Source: Alentia gelatinosa
Lineage: Eukaryota > Annelida > Polychaeta > Phyllodocida > Polynoidae
Direction: 5' to 3'
DNA length: 64,000 nucleotides
NCBI GenBank assembly: GCA_950022655.1
Contig: OX465584.1
Location: forward strand, 30,446,988-30,510,987
The position numbers and the translations under genes are program-made. Positions within the stretch are counted from its first letter, which is position 1, and every line of letters starts with the position of its first letter. Positions 9,821 to 20,679 of this stretch are shown here, one piece after another. The notes under the pieces were generated by a model. It was not told the origin of the DNA. It made no database searches and saw nothing but the letters and a program-made list of their open reading frames with translations.

Positions 9821-11406
9821 ATGTTGTAATCGGAGAGAGTTTTAATGCATTTTTCATAGACACCTGGATAAATCAACCTAGACAATTGGTCTGCTAATAT
9901 ATTATTAGCGCCTCTGATATGTGTGGCCCAAATTTCAATATTGAATAAAAAACAATACCAAAAAATCTCTCGCAACCATGCCATACAGGTACGATTTTTG
10001 CTTTTACCACTATTCAGCATGAATAGAACTTGCATATTATCTGTCCAGATAATCACTTTTTTGTTACGATAATTATCGCCCCAATGTTTTAAACCTACCA
10101 GCACAGGCCATAACTCTAGAACATTTATGTTTAAATCGAAAAAATCGTTATCAGGTGGTTTTTCCTGATGACCACAACCATTCAACAACGAAATTTCATT
10201 CTTCCAGTTACCAAAGAGGTAATCCCAGCCTGCCCAGGCCCCAAAACCCTCAAAAGAGGAGTCTGTAACGATTGGGATATTTTGACAAGGAGTTTGTATA
10301 AGAGATTTACCATTTAAAACTGTACAAAAATGTCTCCACCATAACAGGTCAGACTCCAATGATTCATCGATTTTTTGAGATTTTTTATAATGTAAATCCC
10401 TGCATTTATCGAACAATCTTCTGCTGAATGTTTTCCCACCTTTAACGACTTGAGAACAAAAAGACATATTTCCACCGAGTTTTTCGAGGTCTTTTTTAGT
10501 TACAGAGCCTTTTTCTAGTGCATTATCGATTAAATTCGCTAATTTATCTATTTTCTCTTTTGGTAGACTTAATTCCATCAGGACTGAGTCGATTTTGATA
10601 CCCAGAAACACTACGCACTGACTGGGATTTGTGACTTTATTATAAGCTACTTTGAAACCCATATCTTCGATTGTTTGTATTACGATTTCTCTATTTTTCA
10701 GACATTCTTCGTAAGTTTTTCCTAGTACGAGAAAATCGTCTAGGTAATTGATAACATGCCCCGCCCCCTTTTTTTCCGAGATTTTAACTATAAAATTCGA
10801 AATATTCGTAAATATGTTAGGGGCGCATTTTAAACCAAAAGCCAGACGATTGTCTTTGTAGTATTTGTTATCCCATTTGAAGCCTAAAAACTCAGAGTCC
10901 TGTCCTCTGATATGGACTGATCTATAGGCGGACTTTATATCTATTAGACTCATGTAATCGTATTTTTCCAATACATCGACTACATTTTCTACCGAATTGT
11001 ATGAAAAATGCTCGAATGTTTCACTCATGTGATTATTAATGGATATCCCATCAGGTCTGGAGCAGTCTGTAATAGGCCTGAATTTTCCAGACTCCTTGAA
11101 AATACCACCTGTGGCATGTACACATTTTGGCCTAACCATAGTTTCCGATAGGCGGCCACATTCAACTTCATTTTTAACTACCTCGTTAAATTTTTCAAAA
11201 CCATCACCACTATTTACGGAATCGTAATTTTCACATTCATATTCGATTTCCGGATTTTCATCGACGATTTTGAAACCGTTACATAATCCTGACCAAAGGA
11301 ATTCTTTTTCGTCAGCATCAACTGTATCTAGGGTGTTTTCGCCTACCAAGAAATGTGCAGAACGGCATGGTTTAAGATCAACCTCGAAGTTATTTACTTT
11401 ATACAT
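9607..11406 (-). CDS. pol: Reverse transcriptase-RNase H (locus-1 YR element)
   Basis: 599-residue frame without internal stops. RT landmarks: GKFRPITDCSRPDG, SLIDIKSAYRSVHI (Asp), LAFGLKCAPNIF, INYLDDFLVLG (YLDD active site) and FLGIKID. RNase H: PIVTDSSFEGFGAW (Asp), NINVLELWPVL (Glu), IWTDNMQVLFMLNSG (Asp), ILADQLSRL. The last 70 residues are out-of-frame shadow of the YR gene, which overlaps by 214 bp. AT-rich codon use contrasts with the GC-rich Ngaro at the window start, so this is a separate family. Gag lies upstream, YR downstream, all minus. Confidence 0.85.
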   Translation of the reverse strand: MYKVNNFEVDLKPCRSAHFLVGENTLDTVDADEKEFLWSGLCNGFKIVDENPEIEYECENYDSVNSGDGFEKFNEVVKNEVECGRLSETMVRPKCVHATGGIFKESGKFRPITDCSRPDGISINNHMSETFEHFSYNSVENVVDVLEKYDYMSLIDIKSAYRSVHIRGQDSEFLGFKWDNKYYKDNRLAFGLKCAPNIFTNISNFIVKISEKKGAGHVINYLDDFLVLGKTYEECLKNREIVIQTIEDMGFKVAYNKVTNPSQCVVFLGIKIDSVLMELSLPKEKIDKLANLIDNALEKGSVTKKDLEKLGGNMSFCSQVVKGGKTFSRRLFDKCRDLHYKKSQKIDESLESDLLWWRHFCTVLNGKSLIQTPCQNIPIVTDSSFEGFGAWAGWDYLFGNWKNEISLLNGCGHQEKPPDNDFFDLNINVLELWPVLVGLKHWGDNYRNKKVIIWTDNMQVLFMLNSGKSKNRTCMAWLREIFWYCFLFNIEIWATHIRGANNILADQLSRLIYPGVYEKCIKTLSDYNMCCSGLPGTYKKNRKNSFQNQSRNLLKKQGKISYDYTEDFVKNITCHLSLVLGIKLVGIYRICQSIYHQRL

Positions 11407-11633
11407 ACAATTGCAACTATCGTGATATCCTTACCTTCTGAATTTTTTACGATTTTAAGAGTATTTTCCCAATTCTCCGATCGCTCAACGCTAACCAATT
11501 CTTCGTACTCCCGCTTAGCGGAATCACTACCGATGACGTCATTTGCGTGCAGGGAATCCCGGCAACCAAAAGAGTCCATAGTAACGGACACGCCCACAGT
11601 TACCCGGTTTGAATTCCTGCTCGGAAATTCGTT

Positions 11634-12582
11634 TCATTTAACGAATTTAGAGTCCCTGTTCGTTGACGATTTACAATCTGAACTACCGTGACCAAAAAGA
11701 TGGCAGTTAGTACATGAATGTTTATACTTGCAGTTAGCAAATTTACATCCCTCGCTTTTGTTGAATGCGAAACATATACTTCATTCGCTAGATCGTTTTG
11801 GTTTATTTTTGGTCACTCTACGATTTACCGCAGCTGCTTGCGTGCCATCATATGATAGATATCTAACGATATTTGCTGGGTTTACCACTGAGAATATATC
11901 TAAACCTCTGATTTTCGCTTCAACTTTAACGCTTTCGTCGTAATTAATCAAGGCCTCTGCCGTGAACATCCTAGTTTCGCTTTTTTCTGCCAAAAGAATT
12001 AAATGGTCCAGAAATCCATTAATGTCATCGTATTTTTCGTTAATATCTTTTAACATCTTTAGATTTACCAAATTCAATTTCTCCACACTAGCGATTTTTT
12101 CATCTTTTTTCAGGTATTTCTTTGAAGAAAACGTTATTTTTACCTTTGTTTCTTTTATGTTTCCTGCTTGCTGAACGTGATCTTGAATTTGATCGCGAAG
12201 AATCAGTATCATCTGAAGAACTTGAATCTGTATCATGCGATTTTTGATGTCTAGATTTCCTCCTCGATCTTGAACTACTGTCACTTGATTTCTTCTCGTG
12301 AAGAATCTTCTCCATTCTACCGATAGCTCTCATGAAGGTCTCCTCCAAGTTATCGACTCTAGTTGCTAGGGTTGCTGCATTCTCTCGATTTTCTCTTGAT
12401 GGCATCCCCGATGAAGCCGGCATCCCTCTCGTCTGGTCAATACTACTTACTACTGAGCTTGACCTGTCCCCTTGCTTAATGGGGGTGAAAGAGGCCTCCC
12501 CTTCACAACTCATTTCGGTAGTATTCGATAATCCTTTCTCCACCTTAGTCGGCGATTTCTGCTTTTTCGCCTTCAGTCCCAT
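11634..12582 (-). pseudogene. gag: Gag-like protein, frameshifted with a stop (locus 1)
   Basis: Likely start is the Met at 12582 (MGLKAKKQKS); frame upstream of it is repeat-derived. Then a short coiled-coil-like stretch (TRVDNLEETFMRAIGRMEKI) and a Ser/Arg/Asp-rich region. A frameshift between about 12105 and 12165 moves the reading to the next frame, which has KIASVEKLNLVNLKM and NPANIVRYLSYDG. A TGA at 11781-11783 interrupts it, and the same frame then gives the zinc cluster CFAFN...GCKFANCKYKH, HSCTNCHLFGHGSSDC, ending with TGA at 11634-11636. It is a broken version of the gag type seen at 1-399. Confidence 0.7.
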
Positions 12583-12645
12583 TATCAGATATATTGAATT
12601 TCCCAGGAAATTCGTTAAAACATAAATTGTGAGCACCAAAATTAA

Positions 12646-12760
12646 AAATAGGTCCTGCTCATACAATTGACTAAAGTAGAGTGAGGAGATCCCCAACCGT
12701 CGCATCAAAAGATCTATGACGTGTGCGACAATAGGCCACGCCCCCGAGTGGCTATACCAT
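12646..12760 (-). repeat. A-type repeat, 5' copy (A1), inner part
   Basis: Nearly identical to 8570-8690. It stops abruptly at GGCTATACCAT (about 12760), where a T-rich tract begins; the missing outer part continues at about 15943 with GCTATACCATAGATACGTGC and ends at GGGGGCCTA near 15980. GCTATACCAT on both sides is a likely target-site duplication of the intervening LINE, though A2 contains a natural tandem of this word, so its exact length is uncertain. Confidence 0.8.
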
Positions 12761-12974
12761 TTTTTTATTTATTTTTTTTATTCAAAGTTTATTAACGACA
12801 AACAGTACATTCACTTGTAACCAGGCGATCTTCCATGCATGTGTCACATATATTAGACATAATAACATTGTATGTACATCAACAAGATAGACAGTACAGC
12901 TTTCTTTCACTCACACATTCACACCGTGGGTTTGTATTTGCCTACTTACTTATAGCTATCATTTATTCTCATAT

Positions 12975-13769
12975 TTAATTTACCTCTTCTAATATATCAT
13001 GTAGTACTTCCTTTATTTTCATTTTAAATCTATCTGGTTTTTCTATCCTTTGTGTTTCACCCCGTAGTTTATCCCACATTAACGCTCCGACATAGACCGG
13101 CGAGTGTCTATACTTTTCTAGTTTTGGTTTTGGTAATTTTATTTTTATTTTTTGATCTCCCCTAGTCCTATTTAATGTTTGTTCAAAAATATTTCCTTTA
13201 TCTGTTGTCCACCATTTCATTAAACTTAGTAAATGTCCTGCTCTTCTGATTTCTAGCTTTCGCACCTTACATCTCTCATGTATATCTTTTGTCCCCATAT
13301 CTCTAGCCTTTCTTATCCCTAGTGCCACTCTTAGTGTTCTATTTAATAATACTTGTAGCTTATCCCTATTTGTTTGACTCGTGCTATAATAAATAAAGTC
13401 TGAGTATTCTAGAATAGGCATTATCATCTGTTTTGCAATTTTTATAGCAGCCTCTAACGTTAGCATATATCTGATCTTCCTCAGTTTATAGATTTTTCCA
13501 TTTACATTTTTACTAACATGATCAATTTGTGCATTAAAGTTTAATTTATTATCTATTACAATTCCTAGATATTTATAAGTCTCTACTGCCTTTATCAATT
13601 CATCTCCCATCCTAATGTTCATACTTTTATTTAACCCCTTCTGGTTTCCCAGCCACATCACCTTGGTCTTTTTATAATTTACACCTATCCTGTTTTTTGT
13701 CGTCCACCTACATACCTCTTTCAAATCTTCTTCCATTTTTTCTACTATCTCCTCTTGATTTTTTTCCAC
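12975..13769 (-). CDS. LINE RT C-terminal part, after frameshift
   Basis: Continues the protein above in another frame, from NQEEIVEKMEEDL. Includes NYKKTKVMWLG, YKYLGIVIDNKLNF, thumb region and a C-terminal tail ending with DILEEVN. Together the two frames cover a typical single-ORF LINE protein of almost a thousand residues. The only visible defect is the one-base change, so this copy is young or the shift is a sequencing error in a homopolymer. Confidence 0.85.
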   Translation of the reverse strand: MEKNQEEIVEKMEEDLKEVCRWTTKNRIGVNYKKTKVMWLGNQKGLNKSMNIRMGDELIKAVETYKYLGIVIDNKLNFNAQIDHVSKNVNGKIYKLRKIRYMLTLEAAIKIAKQMIMPILEYSDFIYYSTSQTNRDKLQVLLNRTLRVALGIRKARDMGTKDIHERCKVRKLEIRRAGHLLSLMKWWTTDKGNIFEQTLNRTRGDQKIKIKLPKPKLEKYRHSPVYVGALMWDKLRGETQRIEKPDRFKMKIKEVLHDILEEVN

Positions 13770-15876
13770 TTACCATTAGTACACAATCATCAGCGTATAG
13801 TATTACTTTCCCATAATTGATTACTTTACACAATTCATTTATAAAAATTATAAACAACAGTGGTCCAAGGACCGATCCTTGGGGGACTCCACATTTAGTA
13901 ATAATTTCCGGCGACAATAAATCAAACATTTTGGTTTTAATTAATTTATTTTTAAGGTACTCTATCATCAACTCAACTATTTTATGATCCAGTTTTACAT
14001 TTACTAACTTTCTTATTAATATATTATGGTTTACGCTGTCAAAAGCTTTTTGAAAGTCTAAAAAGGATACCAGTATCAGATTTTTATCATTTAGTTGTTT
14101 ATGTATTTCATTTACTATTATAAAACTAGCCTGTGCCGTCGACCTTCCCGGGAGAAACCCAAACTGATTTTTATCTATAATATCATGTAGTAATAAATGC
14201 TCAAGTATAATTCTGTGTATTACCTTCTCATATATCTTCGATATAAAACTTAGAACAGTGATCGGTCTCCAATTATTAAAACTAACTAAATTTCCTTCTT
14301 TTGGTAACGGGGTGATACACCCATTTTTCAAAATATCGGGGAATTTTGCGTATTTCAAACTAAAATTTATCAAATTACATAATATACTTGGATCTATTAA
14401 AAGTAATTTCTTCAGAAATCCTGATTGCACAAATTCAAATCCAGTCGATTTACCATTTTCCATATTTTTCAGGATTCTAACTATTTCTTCTTTTGTTGTT
14501 TCATAATTATCTAAATCTTTTATCATCATTTCTTCCTCTATGTGTCTATTATGTTCATCTGTTGTCTCAGTATTGTTTGCATCTACAACTCCTATGTTTA
14601 CAAAGTGTTCATTTATATCATTACAAATTTTTTGCTTATCTTGTGATTCTATTATAGGATATCCAGCGTTTTTTATATTCTCTCCTTTCCAGATACCATT
14701 TAGAGATCGCCAAAAACGCTTTGGAATTTTTTGATTTGCATTTAGACTCTTCTGAATCTGTTTACCCTGGAATCTTCTGATTCCTACACTGATCTCCTTT
14801 CTTAGCTTCCTTATCTCATCTAAAATTTGTTTGTAACTTTCAGTTCCCCCCTTTTCTTTTAGAAGTTTTATCAGTAAATATTTTCTTCGTTCTATCATTA
14901 CATTAACGTTCTTTGGTAAAGCTACATTGTTCATGGTCCTAACGCCCCTTGTTTTTATTGGGCAGTCCTGATTCAACTTGTTCTCGAGATAATTTATAAA
15001 GTTCTTACAGGGCTCTTCTTCCGTTAAACCTTCTTCTATATCATACTCTTGCATTATATTTTTTAATTTAGTTTTATCCAATAATTTCAAATCCCTATAT
15101 TTAATCATTTTCTTTTCATAAACATCCTTAATTTTCTTTCTAATGGCATAAATCATTACGTGGTCCGATAAGTAATAATTGACATTTCCTGAGCTCTGTA
15201 CAAATCTACTATTGGTATAAATATGGTCTATTTTTGTAGTCCCTTCTTTATGGAGATAAGTATCTTCCGTTTGTAACATATCTAAATGGTTTTCCGTCAA
15301 AAAATGTGTTAGATGTTTGAACTTATTGCTCCTTTTTGCATTCACATTTACATTTACATCCCCTAAAATCCAAATTTCGTGTTTTCTGTATTCTCTATCT
15401 TTAACAATTTGTTCCAGATAATCATAACAAGGACCCGGGTTTTCTCCTGGCGGCCTGTACAAAGCAATAACTAATAATTTTTTTCTATCAGGTACTTTCA
15501 CATCAATAGTAAGACATTCAATATCCCCACTCGAACAACAATACTTATCCACTTTTTGTGTATACTCAATTAAATGATTTCCTACATAAAGAGCCACCCC
15601 ACCTCCTATATTAGTATCAGTGTGATCCCTGTCCATTCTATATATTGTCATTTTGGGTAAATCTAACATATTACTTGTGTATCGCTCAGTTAGCCAAGTT
15701 TCGCTTAGTGCAATAAAATCTGCAAGTCCAAAGTTATATTTTAGGTCACCCAATTTAGCATATAAACTTCTCATATTTGCAGCCATAAAAATTAGACCTT
15801 TACATTTAAAAATTTCCTCAGGAGTTTTATAAATCATTTGATATATTGACAAGTTCCCACTCCATATCACATTCAC
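13708..15876 (-). CDS. LINE endonuclease-reverse transcriptase, N-terminal part
   Basis: 722-residue frame. Residues about 30-260 form the exonuclease-endonuclease-phosphatase fold: ANMRSLYAKL, LSETWL, GGGVALYV, ALYRPPGENPG, ILGDVNVNVN, TKIDHIYTN, LSDHVMIYA. RT follows from about residue 490: NWRPITVLSFISKIYEK, DKNQFGFLPGRST, VSFLDFQKAFDSVNH (Asp), CGVPQGSVLGPLLF and YADDCVLMVSG (YADD active site). Just after the active site an A7 run (13757-13763) shifts the frame; with six A the frame would enter the downstream half. Confidence 0.88.
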   Translation of the reverse strand: MNVIWSGNLSIYQMIYKTPEEIFKCKGLIFMAANMRSLYAKLGDLKYNFGLADFIALSETWLTERYTSNMLDLPKMTIYRMDRDHTDTNIGGGVALYVGNHLIEYTQKVDKYCCSSGDIECLTIDVKVPDRKKLLVIALYRPPGENPGPCYDYLEQIVKDREYRKHEIWILGDVNVNVNAKRSNKFKHLTHFLTENHLDMLQTEDTYLHKEGTTKIDHIYTNSRFVQSSGNVNYYLSDHVMIYAIRKKIKDVYEKKMIKYRDLKLLDKTKLKNIMQEYDIEEGLTEEEPCKNFINYLENKLNQDCPIKTRGVRTMNNVALPKNVNVMIERRKYLLIKLLKEKGGTESYKQILDEIRKLRKEISVGIRRFQGKQIQKSLNANQKIPKRFWRSLNGIWKGENIKNAGYPIIESQDKQKICNDINEHFVNIGVVDANNTETTDEHNRHIEEEMMIKDLDNYETTKEEIVRILKNMENGKSTGFEFVQSGFLKKLLLIDPSILCNLINFSLKYAKFPDILKNGCITPLPKEGNLVSFNNWRPITVLSFISKIYEKVIHRIILEHLLLHDIIDKNQFGFLPGRSTAQASFIIVNEIHKQLNDKNLILVSFLDFQKAFDSVNHNILIRKLVNVKLDHKIVELMIEYLKNKLIKTKMFDLLSPEIITKCGVPQGSVLGPLLFIIFINELCKVINYGKVILYADDCVLMVSGKKSRGDSRKNGRRFERGM

Positions 15877-15979
15877 TCATCAGATACACAAAAACATACC
15901 ATACGTCATGGCGGGAGGTGCAGATAACACTAAAGGGTACGTGCTATACCATAGATACGTGCTTGGCAAATGGGGGCCT

Positions 15980-16260
15980 ATTGATGGTATTTCTTCAATA
16001 AAGGAGCTTATCTAAACAATAACTTAATTATTATTGAGACAATATATTTATTAAACCCACCAAATTATAGCTGGAATACCAAAGAATACGATGCAATCAA
16101 GGTATTGTCCCTAAAGTTAATATAAATGTATTCTACAAATGTTTAACGCCTATGCACTCAGTCTTCCAATGCTAAAGAATACGTTACTAGGTGTATGATT
16201 GGCCGCACGCATTGCGTAACCGGGCAGATAAGGTGCGTCACCGGCCTGTGGAAAAAGGCC
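15980..16260. repeat. Terminal repeat R, copy 1
   Basis: Starts ATTGATGGTATTTCTTC and ends GTGGAAAAAGGCC before TA. It matches 43950-44230 at about 96% with no indels (about a dozen substitutions by eye). Its inner edge coincides with the outer end of the A1 repeat. Confidence 0.85.
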
Positions 16261-16264
16261 TATT

Positions 16265-19200
16265 GTTTTGCTGCCAACCTTTATGAAGGTCACACCGGAT
16301 AACATTAGACCACACCCAATATGACGTCATCATCTAAAAGTAGGTAAGCAGTTCAATGTATACAAAGATTAATGTATTCGAAGATAAGTAGGTTAATATA
16401 TGCATAACTTAACTAGATAATACTAATTCCAGTTTCTCAACCAATCAGAATGCTCCATTTCTGTGACACCACACTACTTCTGTTCTGCAATTAGGTCAAC
16501 CGGAAATTGTTCCTTAATGTATACACGCTAAAAGAACCCTACTTTACTACTTCCGTTGAATCTATGTCACAAATTCTAAAATCAGTGAAAGGGGCAAACA
16601 AACTAGAAGTCAGTAAAATGGTCATCAAGCTAGAAACCATGTAAAGTCTTTTCAAGAGTCTCATCGTTCTTCTCTTTTGTGTATAGAGTTGCTGTTATAC
16701 ACATGCGAAAGAAGAGGATGTCGGTAACATGAGAATGGCCACCTCATTAACGATACCTGTAGGAGATAAGTAGCTACGAAATCATGATCATATGGTATGA
16801 CTAAACAAAATTATGTTGTGATCATTGCAATCACGTTGCCACAGAGCTATATCATATTACAAGACTCAAACAGGTAGGCCTGATGGAATATGGATCAGCT
16901 TCAGATATACAATTGAAAGTAGGCTTAACAGGTTTCCCTATGAACTTCCATTGGTCCTTGCCGCACAGTCCAGATGACATCACTCCAAAGCTGTCTGTCT
17001 AATTTCATTTGTCAACTTTAATTGATGGCCATTTCAAGCCGAGCAAATGGTGTATAGGGAGCCCATGGCTCCCTAAGGTCGGTACCCCGATTCGAATCTT
17101 CTAGCGCACTCTAATAGTTTGCAATTGATGGCATGTAAATGAGGCATAAAATATACCTCCATTCTGGCATAGTAGCTCCATGAATGTCCATTACATATAT
17201 TTCGAAAAGGTAATGATTGAAATAGCCTATAGTGATACAGTATTATTCAAGTTCCATAGATAATACTAAAATATGGTGAATCCTTAGAAACCAAGTAATT
17301 GAAAGCTTTATTTCCCGTGATATTAGAACTTATGTGGCATTTACATCTACCGGCGAAACTTCCATCGATTATGTGTACCCCATACAGAAATTTGTCGGTG
17401 GTCCTCATTGAGAATTTATGCGTGCTTATAATCGATGACCCCGAAGCATATAATCTGTTTCCACCTGACGACCAATCATGTGTTCCATATGCACTGACTT
17501 TTCAACATTATAGAAAAAAAATTAGCGGGCTTCCCAAATGTGTATTTAGGTTAATACAGAAATTAGCAGCAGTGAGAAAAATGCAGACCTGTAGTTTTTT
17601 TAAAATGAAAATGAAGGTAGTCACGAAACGATCTTTGGTCACCCCCATCGATTAATTCCACCCAGTTTGGTTCCATCGGTGGTCTCAAACCGTCGGTAGG
17701 TGGTGCTTTATTATGTAATGTTGAAGAGAAAACTAGTTTACCCTATTTGTTTCACCCTCACGATGATCGACAATTTTGACATACACCTACATCGACAGAA
17801 AAAAACTGCTCTAGCTAGATGACTACAATAGGTTGGGTGGCTGAGGCAGCCTCACTTGCCACCTAGCATAACATAATAGCTCACATACTTGCCATATCTT
17901 GTAACGAGTAACGGCAGCGATCTCCAGTATCGCCAGCATACATTTTTGTGTATTTGCGATATCATTTCATAGTGATATCTCGAACCGATAATTTAGCGTC
18001 TCCGAAGTAAAAATCAGGTGAAATAATAAATTTTAGCATAATGATAATAGACATTTTCATTTTGAGCATCTATCCAATATCCTGGTGTTACAAATTGCAT
18101 ACCATTCATCATAAGTGTCAGAGAACCTGCTAGTTAGAAACTGGGAACAGTGCAATTAGTAATTTGACAAAGGCCTTTTACCGACATACCCTCCTAATCA
18201 GGCAGAAACAAACAACGGTTACGTAAAAACTCATATAGAGCCGCACTGAAACCCGCTGTTTTCTGCATCCAAGTCCAGAACCGACTGTGATGCATCATCA
18301 GCCCGACAGGGGGCGACATGTGCTGGTCGTCACAGTGACATGGAGCTTTCCGATTGGCTGAGACCTTGATTGGTAGTCTATTAATCACTGGCCACCGGAA
18401 CAGTTTATCAACGTGAATCCTCTGGGACTACTTTTCATTGTGTGTACCTGGTCTACAACCGCAGGTTGTGGAGTGGCATTTTAGTGTTGGATCCATAGCA
18501 TCCGGCTGGCGCCGGAAGTCCTGGTACTGATTACTATGTTTACGGCAGAGCTGACAAAAGAAGGCAGGTTTATTGACCTGATGGGTTGCCTTCACGAAGT
18601 CTATTTGAGGCGTTTACTATGAAGTCATATGCTCATTCCCTTCTACAGAGCTGACTATGTTAATTATTCATGATTATTGGTTAACGTCCATGTCTGCGCT
18701 GCCTCTGAGATGATGGGCCTTTAGAATGACCACCTCAGAGGATACCGCCAATTATTGTTATTATGTCATAGAGTGTAATATTGATGTTCTATTTGCACCG
18801 ACTTCGGAGGCATTCCCTTCAAATGTTATTATTTTGTTTTGTAAGAGAGGAGAACATATTCAACTTACACCTTTCACACATAGTTTTGTTGTCGCATAGT
18901 AATATCTGAGCGCATGCGAGGATATGGCATAGGGCCAACTCCAAGGGGCATACAACCGCTATTATCTGAAATCAGTCTTTATTCTAGTTATGCACTATTT
19001 TTTCATATGCACTAGTTTTCCGTATGCGCCGGTTTTTGCAGCCCGGAGCAAATAACATATGTCTATGTGCCGGTTATGTCTGTAAGAGCTCGTATAGGTT
19101 TACAATGAACACTTTGTATTAGATAAAGTACACTACCACACCCATTCTGTCATAGAAGCCAAAGGACCACATCCATTCTGACATAGACAGCTCAAGACCC

Positions 19201-19519
19201 TTTCTTTCCGTTCAAAGCACATAGACTGACACGGTACACGACCACATCCATGCTAACATGGTACAGGATTACATCCGCCCCGACGTGGCTTTTATACAAA
19301 AACTGGATCGAGAATCGTATGAATAATCAAGTTGGTTCAATATCCACAAAAATATAGACGAGCTGATTTGGGATAAAAATTTATAGTGGGATTTAATTTG
19401 ACATCGAAATGGGGGGGGGGGGGATTCAATATCATTTTGCAACGTTTCGTCCCTATTGATGGGATTTCATAAGGCAATTAGGTTGTTCGTATCGTACAAA
19501 TAAACAATACTCCACGAGT
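16265..19519. other. No gene recognised
   Basis: AT-rich, intergenic or intronic in character. The longest open frame is 17299-17655 plus (118 codons), with no recognisable domain, splice context or codon signature; I do not call it a gene. No tRNA or clear repeat. Confidence 0.45.
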
Positions 19520-19579
19520 TTGGATGCCACTGTAATCGCCATCGAGGTGAAGCCGAGTGACGATTACAGTGGAATCCAA
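19520..19579. repeat. Hairpin with GAGGTGAAGCCGAG loop
   Basis: Arms 19520-19538 (TTGGATGCCACTGTAATCG) and 19561-19579 pair over 19 positions with one mismatch. The loop holds GAGGTGAAGCCGAG at 19544-19557. The same loop with unrelated arm sequence occurs at 24472-24485 and 53564-53577. Confidence 0.75.
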
Positions 19580-19720
19580 TCGGCTCGTTTTACGAGGTTT
19601 TAAAGGGACAAGGTGAGATCGGGAAGAACATATGAGGGTATAAGACATAGTGTTATGGGGCATTTCCACCTGATGACTAAAATCCATCGATCATATGGTC
19701 ACTGTAAATTAGTCTAAAGC

Positions 19721-20558
19721 AGCTATTTCACCAAACAGGCCTTCTGGGTTTTTAGCCTTAAGCCGATGATACATGCCGGGGCCGGCCTGCCAACTGCCCC
19801 ATGTCCTCTAAATTTTCCAAGCTGTTCCACCAAATTCACCCATCAATGACCAACAGGTGCACACACACTACCCGGCAGGTGTCCCGAGAGTGGCTTCACC
19901 AAGCGCCATGGCCGGCTAGCCCCACTGGGGCAATACATACATAGCGCGTTTGTTGCTGACGTCTTGTGGACGTTCGCCGCACTATCACACCAGCCATGCT
20001 CCCCGTTTTTTTCTGATAGGCGACACAGTGAGCAGTTCTCCATACCCTACGCCAAGCTGGGTATTGAGTAGAGCAGTGTGCCTCCATGTTTTAATTTGTA
20101 AATATCCGCAGAATTCTCTGTTAAACCAAACAATGAAGGTAATGTGTATAGTCCTGAGAAAGCTTGCGGCATCGGCCGGCCTGTTCAAGGAAATCAAATG
20201 AAACAATACTCTGCCGGCAGTGGTTTGTGGGAGCTATTTTGCAATTTTGCATTCAGAACACCTGCCTGGCTGGCCTGCTTTCTCGGTGTATCTTGGTGGA
20301 ACAGCTTCAAAATGGGCTATTGGAACAGGCCAGTGGTCGGCAACGACCAACAGGGCAGCCAACGCTTACCGGCGATGGGGTTTTGGAGGCATGGCAATGG
20401 GCCGATGGTAGGTGGCGGCGACCTTAAAGATGTTATTTGATGATATGAGCTATTCCACCAAGCAGATTATTACCGCCTGCACGAGATCTGGGCCGGCTCT
20501 TGCCGCCGAAGCCCACAAGGCGTCCAGCCTGGGCTTGTGCTGTCTTGGTGGAATAGCC
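19721..20558. repeat. Cluster of a 15-bp AGCTRTTCCACCAAG motif
   Basis: Forward copies start at 19721, 19820 and 20448; reverse copies (CTTGGTGGAAYAGCY) at 20292 and 20544. A weaker relative is at 58949. Spacing is irregular. Such mixed-orientation short motifs are typical of subterminal transposase-binding repeats, but no element ends could be drawn. GCCGGCCTG words are also frequent here. Confidence 0.5.
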
Positions 20559-20679
20559 GCTATAGGGTGGTGGTTCTTGAAATTTAGTCTTGGCACAAAA
20601 TCGTCGACCTTAGAACTAACAGAGTGTTTTCACCTGATCATTGCATGGAAAAGGGCTACCGATTGATGTAATAGAGATT

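Larger units (their letters stand above)
12761..15942 (-). mobile_element. LINE (non-LTR retrotransposon) nested in YR element
   Basis: About 3.2 kb, minus strand. The 3' end is a T-rich tract on the plus strand (12758-12782), i.e. a poly(A) tail, and the 5' end lies near 15940 inside the A1 repeat. It encodes one apurinic-type endonuclease plus RT protein, broken only by an extra base in an A run. It looks nearly full-length with a short 5' leader. Clade (CR1/L2-like) is a guess from overall layout. Confidence 0.85.
7995..16260. mobile_element. Composite L...R unit with TA flanks, locus 1
   Basis: The first 98 bp (L) and last about 281 bp (R) recur at 42330-42427 and 43950-44230 as the two ends of another insertion. 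Each unit is flanked by TA on both sides (7993-7994 and 16261-16262 here). The extreme ends are weak inverted repeats, GCTGTTTTTCC against GGCCTTTTTCC. Between L and R lies a minus-strand YR retrotransposon, itself split by a LINE. L/R may be an old DNA transposon that received YR insertions, or may be the outer ends of the YR family; see findings. Confidence 0.6.

Noticed and set aside
17299..17655. 118-codon plus-strand frame
   Set aside because: No motif, no splice context, composition like surrounding DNA; kept only as a remark.
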